This document shows positions 5,694 to 7,542 of a stretch of DNA of 7,542 nucleotides, piece after piece. Below the pieces are notes generated by a model, which was not told where the DNA came from, made no database searches, and saw only the letters and a list, made by a program, of their open reading frames with translations. Location of the stretch: assembly GCA_019242465.1 (NCBI GenBank), contig JAFAVL010000801.1, positions 1 to 7,542 on the forward strand, in the 5' to 3' direction. The stretch's first letter is position 1. Every line of letters begins with the position of its first letter. The stretch comes from Chroococcidiopsidaceae cyanobacterium CP_BM_RX_35 (GTDB taxonomy: Bacteria > Cyanobacteriota > Cyanobacteriia > Cyanobacteriales > Chroococcidiopsidaceae). The position numbers and the translations under genes were made by a program.

Positions 5694-6095
5694 ATGTCTG
5701 ACATTGTTGATACTGCCGTTAATGCTGGTTCATTCGGCACCCTAGTTGCTGCTGTCAAAGCTGCTGGTCTAGTTGAAACCCTGAAGGGTTCCGGTCCATT
5801 TACACTCTTTGCACCCAACGATGAAGCGTTTGCTAAGCTTCCTGCGGGCACTGTTGATTCACTGCTCAAAGACATCCCGAAGCTCAAGCAAATTCTCACC
5901 TATCATGTTGTCTCTGGCAAAGTGATGGCGGCTGATGTGGTGAAGCTAAAATCGGCCACTACGGTTCAAGGTTCAGATGTAAAAATTGACGCCTCCAAGG
6001 GTGTTAAGGTAAACGATTCCACTGTGACAACGCCAGATGTTGCCGCTGACAATGGAGTCATTCACATCATTGACACTGTGTTGATTCCTGCGTAA
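5694..6095 (+). CDS. Fasciclin (FAS1) domain protein, single domain, no signal peptide
   Basis: A 133-residue protein made of one FAS1 domain, a fold linked to adhesion or surface interactions in secreted members. Domain marks are the H1 box [17 protein letters not shown] (34-50), the central Y70-H71 pair in [11 protein letters not shown] (67-77), and the H2 box [12 protein letters not shown] (121-132). The protein begins directly with the domain ([14 protein letters not shown]) and has no signal peptide or membrane segment, so it is predicted to be cytosolic. Such short signal-less FAS1 proteins are common in cyanobacteria, and their role is unclear. ATG at 5694 is preceded by AGG seven bases upstream, and family length supports the start. 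Translation could be independent of the heme-oxygenase-fold gene 102 bases upstream. A strong hairpin about 28 bases after the stop marks the likely transcript end. Confidence 0.95.
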   Translation: MSDIVDTAVNAGSFGTLVAAVKAAGLVETLKGSGPFTLFAPNDEAFAKLPAGTVDSLLKDIPKLKQILTYHVVSGKVMAADVVKLKSATTVQGSDVKIDASKGVKVNDSTVTTPDVAADNGVIHIIDTVLIPA

Positions 6096-6122
6096 TTAAA
6101 CGCCTAAATAGCGTAATATTTC

Positions 6123-6153
6123 TGGGGTAGTGACAGACAAAGTTGCTACCCCA
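6123..6153 (+). terminator. Strong hairpin after the FAS1 gene, likely transcription terminator
   Basis: TGGGGTAGTGAC (6123-6134) and GTTGCTACCCCA (6142-6153) form a 12-base-pair stem (two G-U pairs) around the 7-base loop AGACAAA. It begins 28 bases after the FAS1 stop. It is followed by AAATCTGTTTAAG and later T-rich sequence rather than a clean T-run. Cyanobacteria lack Rho and often use such imperfect terminators. Its position between convergent genes suggests it may serve both strands. Confidence 0.65.
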
Positions 6154-6207
6154 AAATCTGTTTAAGCGTGTTTTATTGCTTTTTGAGTAGTCTTTTAATG
6201 AAAAGCC

Positions 6208-6267
6208 AGTAGTATGCATCTAGACAAGATTGACCGTTTCATAGGTCCTTCGGCATAGCATACTACT
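6208..6267. repeat. 10-base perfect inverted repeat in the convergent spacer
   Basis: AGTAGTATGC (6208-6217) and GCATACTACT (6258-6267) are exact inverted copies separated by 40 bases. The spacer holds a smaller hairpin, GACC (6232-6235) with GGTC (6244-6247). As RNA this would give a closed stem with an inner arm. It could stabilise a transcript end, be a small RNA or be a repeat-family element. No terminal target-site duplication or ORF points to a mobile element. Confidence 0.5.
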
Positions 6268-6279
6268 AACCTGCTTTCG

Positions 6280-6298
6280 TATGTGGAGCCTCTACATA
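6280..6298 (+). terminator. Small hairpin just past the end of the CheA-type gene
   Basis: TATGTGG (6280-6286) and CTACATA (6292-6298) pair over seven bases (one G-U in plus-strand RNA) around AGCCT. It lies 15 bases beyond the stop codon of the minus-strand CheA-type gene. In the minus-strand RNA the equivalent G-U pair becomes an A-C mismatch and no T-run follows, so its role as a terminator of that gene is uncertain. Confidence 0.3.
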
Positions 6299-6313
6299 AG
6301 GGTTTAAGAATTT

Positions 6314-7542
6314 TTAGATGAGCTGCTTGAGCGTTTTGATTAATTCCTGTTCGTTGTAAGGTTTAGAAAAATAGACTGTTGCACCTAAATCCATAGCTAA
6401 TTGGCGATGCTTCTCACTGCTGCGGGAAGTCAGCATCGCAATTGGTAACTGTTTAAAAGCCGGATCAGATTTGACTTTAGCTAGCAAGCCATAACCATTG
6501 AGGCGAGGCATATCAATGTCACAAACAATTGCTCTGACTGGCAATCCATTCGTGAGTTTTTCTAGAGCGTCTTGCCCATCTTTGGCTTGCTCTACCCGAT
6601 AGCCAGCTTTTTCTAGAGTCAACGACAAAAAGCGGCGCACATTGATTGAGTCATCTACCACCAGGATAGTGTCTTTCTGGCTTGACGGTACGGAATTGAT
6701 TGGGGATTTAGCCTCTGGTTCCCAGTCAGATGACTGCTTACAACTAGCAATATAGTGCAGCAAAGTTGGCACACTGACAATTGGTACAACCCGACCATTG
6801 CCTAGAATCGTACAACCACTAAAGCCAGAGGGCATGGCTATATTACCTTCAACCTGGCGGATAGCAACTTCCTGTTCGCCCCAGCATCGATCGACTTGTA
6901 GTCCTACTAATTCATTGTTATGAGCAAGCATTAGCACGGTTGGCGCACTGACACTCGGCATATCTTCAAAGTCAACCGTAGGCTGGGGACATTTAAACTT
7001 TAGCCAGTGACTTAGGCGAATCAGAGGTGCCATAGTTCCTGCCCAACTGATGACTTCCTTATCAGCAATTTTCAGAATCTGCTCTGGATTCAGTAACAGG
7101 ACTTCTTCAATTGCATCAGTAGGAAATGCCATCAGCATCCGATTGCTCTCTACCAATAAGACTTGCGTGACTGAGAGAGTCAAGGGAACGCTAAGAGTGA
7201 AAGTTGTTCCTACTCCTTGCTGTGTCTCAACTTTAATATCGCCGCGAATTTGTCTCAGGTTGGTGCGAACGACATCTAGCCCCACACCTCGACCTGATAG
7301 AGTTGTCACCTGCTCAGCAGTGCTAAAACCTGGCTCAAAAATCAGGGTTAGAAGTTCTTCATCGCTAGCAGCAGCGATCGCCGTTGCATCGAGCCCCAAC
7401 TGGTTAGCCTGCCGCCGAATTTTATCTAGAACAATACCACCACCATCATCTTTAACACAAATTAACGCCTGGTTGCCCCGAACAAGAGCACTAACTTCGA
7501 TCGTCCCCTGTTCCGGTTTACCACAAGCCTGACGAGTTGCCG
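6314..7542 (-). CDS. CheA-type hybrid histidine kinase with C-terminal receiver domain (N-terminus beyond window)
   Basis: The visible 408 residues are the C-terminal part of a CheA-REC hybrid of the kind found in cyanobacterial phototaxis and type IV pilus signalling (PixL/PilL/HmpE-like). Counting from the window edge, the HATPase domain includes TRQACGKPEQGTI (2-14), the G1 box DDGGGI (31-36), the F box FEPGFST (68-74) and the G2 box GRGVGLDVV (83-91). A CheW-like coupling domain follows (about 124-260), then a linker and a receiver domain (about 290-408). The receiver has the acidic pair D296-D297, phosphoacceptor D341 in CDIDMP, T371 and K393. All key receiver residues are present, so it looks active. 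The frame is open to the right edge; the Hpt domain(s), dimerisation domain and N box would lie beyond it. Which pathway it serves cannot be told without its neighbours. It ends convergent with the FAS1 gene. Confidence 0.95.
   Translation of the reverse strand, partial: ATRQACGKPEQGTIEVSALVRGNQALICVKDDGGGIVLDKIRRQANQLGLDATAIAAASDEELLTLIFEPGFSTAEQVTTLSGRGVGLDVVRTNLRQIRGDIKVETQQGVGTTFTLSVPLTLSVTQVLLVESNRMLMAFPTDAIEEVLLLNPEQILKIADKEVISWAGTMAPLIRLSHWLKFKCPQPTVDFEDMPSVSAPTVLMLAHNNELVGLQVDRCWGEQEVAIRQVEGNIAMPSGFSGCTILGNGRVVPIVSVPTLLHYIASCKQSSDWEPEAKSPINSVPSSQKDTILVVDDSINVRRFLSLTLEKAGYRVEQAKDGQDALEKLTNGLPVRAIVCDIDMPRLNGYGLLAKVKSDPAFKQLPIAMLTSRSSEKHRQLAMDLGATVYFSKPYNEQELIKTLKQLI
7374..7381. repeat. 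HIP1 octamer GCGATCGC
   Basis: A second perfect HIP1 palindrome, inside the ATPase domain of the CheA-type gene. As for the first copy, it marks a cyanobacterial genome rather than a local function. Confidence 0.85.

Noticed and set aside
5379..5899. Minus-strand ORFs of 60-69 codons opposite the heme-oxygenase-fold and FAS1 genes
   Set aside because: Antisense shadows with unusual composition and no ribosome site or family match.
7050..7532. 160-codon plus-strand ORF opposite the CheA-type gene
   Set aside because: The minus-strand frame has clear G1, F and G2 boxes there; the plus-strand product is serine/arginine-rich noise.
1..7542. CRISPR array, transposase, tRNA/rRNA, phage or defence system
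   Set aside because: Looked for on both strands; no regular repeat-spacer pattern, cloverleaf, transposase motif or defence gene was seen.

Overview
The window looks like chromosomal DNA from a cyanobacterium. The protein set has a strongly cyanobacterial flavour (small zinc-ribbon protein, flavin reductase-like protein ending in TGWQYGG, CheA-REC hybrid, cytosolic FAS1 protein). Two perfect HIP1 octamers (GCGATCGC) are present, and one spacer carries the C-rich interspersed repeats common in filamentous and Chroococcidiopsis-like genomes. Genus is not determinable from what I can see.

Left part (1-2953, all minus strand, so read right to left): lgt (lipoprotein diacylglyceryl transferase) runs directly into cobM (precorrin-4 C11-methyltransferase) with a stop/start overlap. 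A repeat-filled spacer of about 190 bases follows. Then comes a tight group: a TTG-started flavin reductase-like gene, a MIF-type tautomerase gene, and coaD (phosphopantetheine adenylyltransferase), cut by the window edge. The gaps in this group are 17 and 30 bases, so it is probably one transcript.

Middle part (3084-4323): rlmN (dual-specificity rRNA/tRNA adenine C2-methyltransferase) is on the plus strand, divergent from lgt. It converges on a small zinc-ribbon gene whose reading frame runs 107 bases into the rlmN 3' end on the opposite strand. The conserved part of the zinc-ribbon protein ends just where the overlap begins.

Right part (4324-7542): an AT-rich gene-poor stretch of about 640 bases ends in a possible leader: a stem-loop plus a 19-codon ORF that stops one base before the next gene. 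That gene encodes a heme-oxygenase-fold (CADD/TenA-like) protein whose third-helix metal ligands look non-canonical. A one-domain cytosolic fasciclin (FAS1) protein follows. A hairpin-rich convergent spacer separates it from a minus-strand CheA-type hybrid histidine kinase (ATPase, CheW and receiver domains visible), which runs off the right edge.

Most genes are core housekeeping functions (CoA, cobalamin, lipoprotein and RNA modification) with no defence or mobile-element cargo. I do not see a clearly new multi-gene system. The points most worth a second look are the zinc-ribbon/rlmN antisense overlap, the leader of the heme-oxygenase-fold gene, the unusual metal site of that protein, and the repeat that appears to supply the last codons of cobM.
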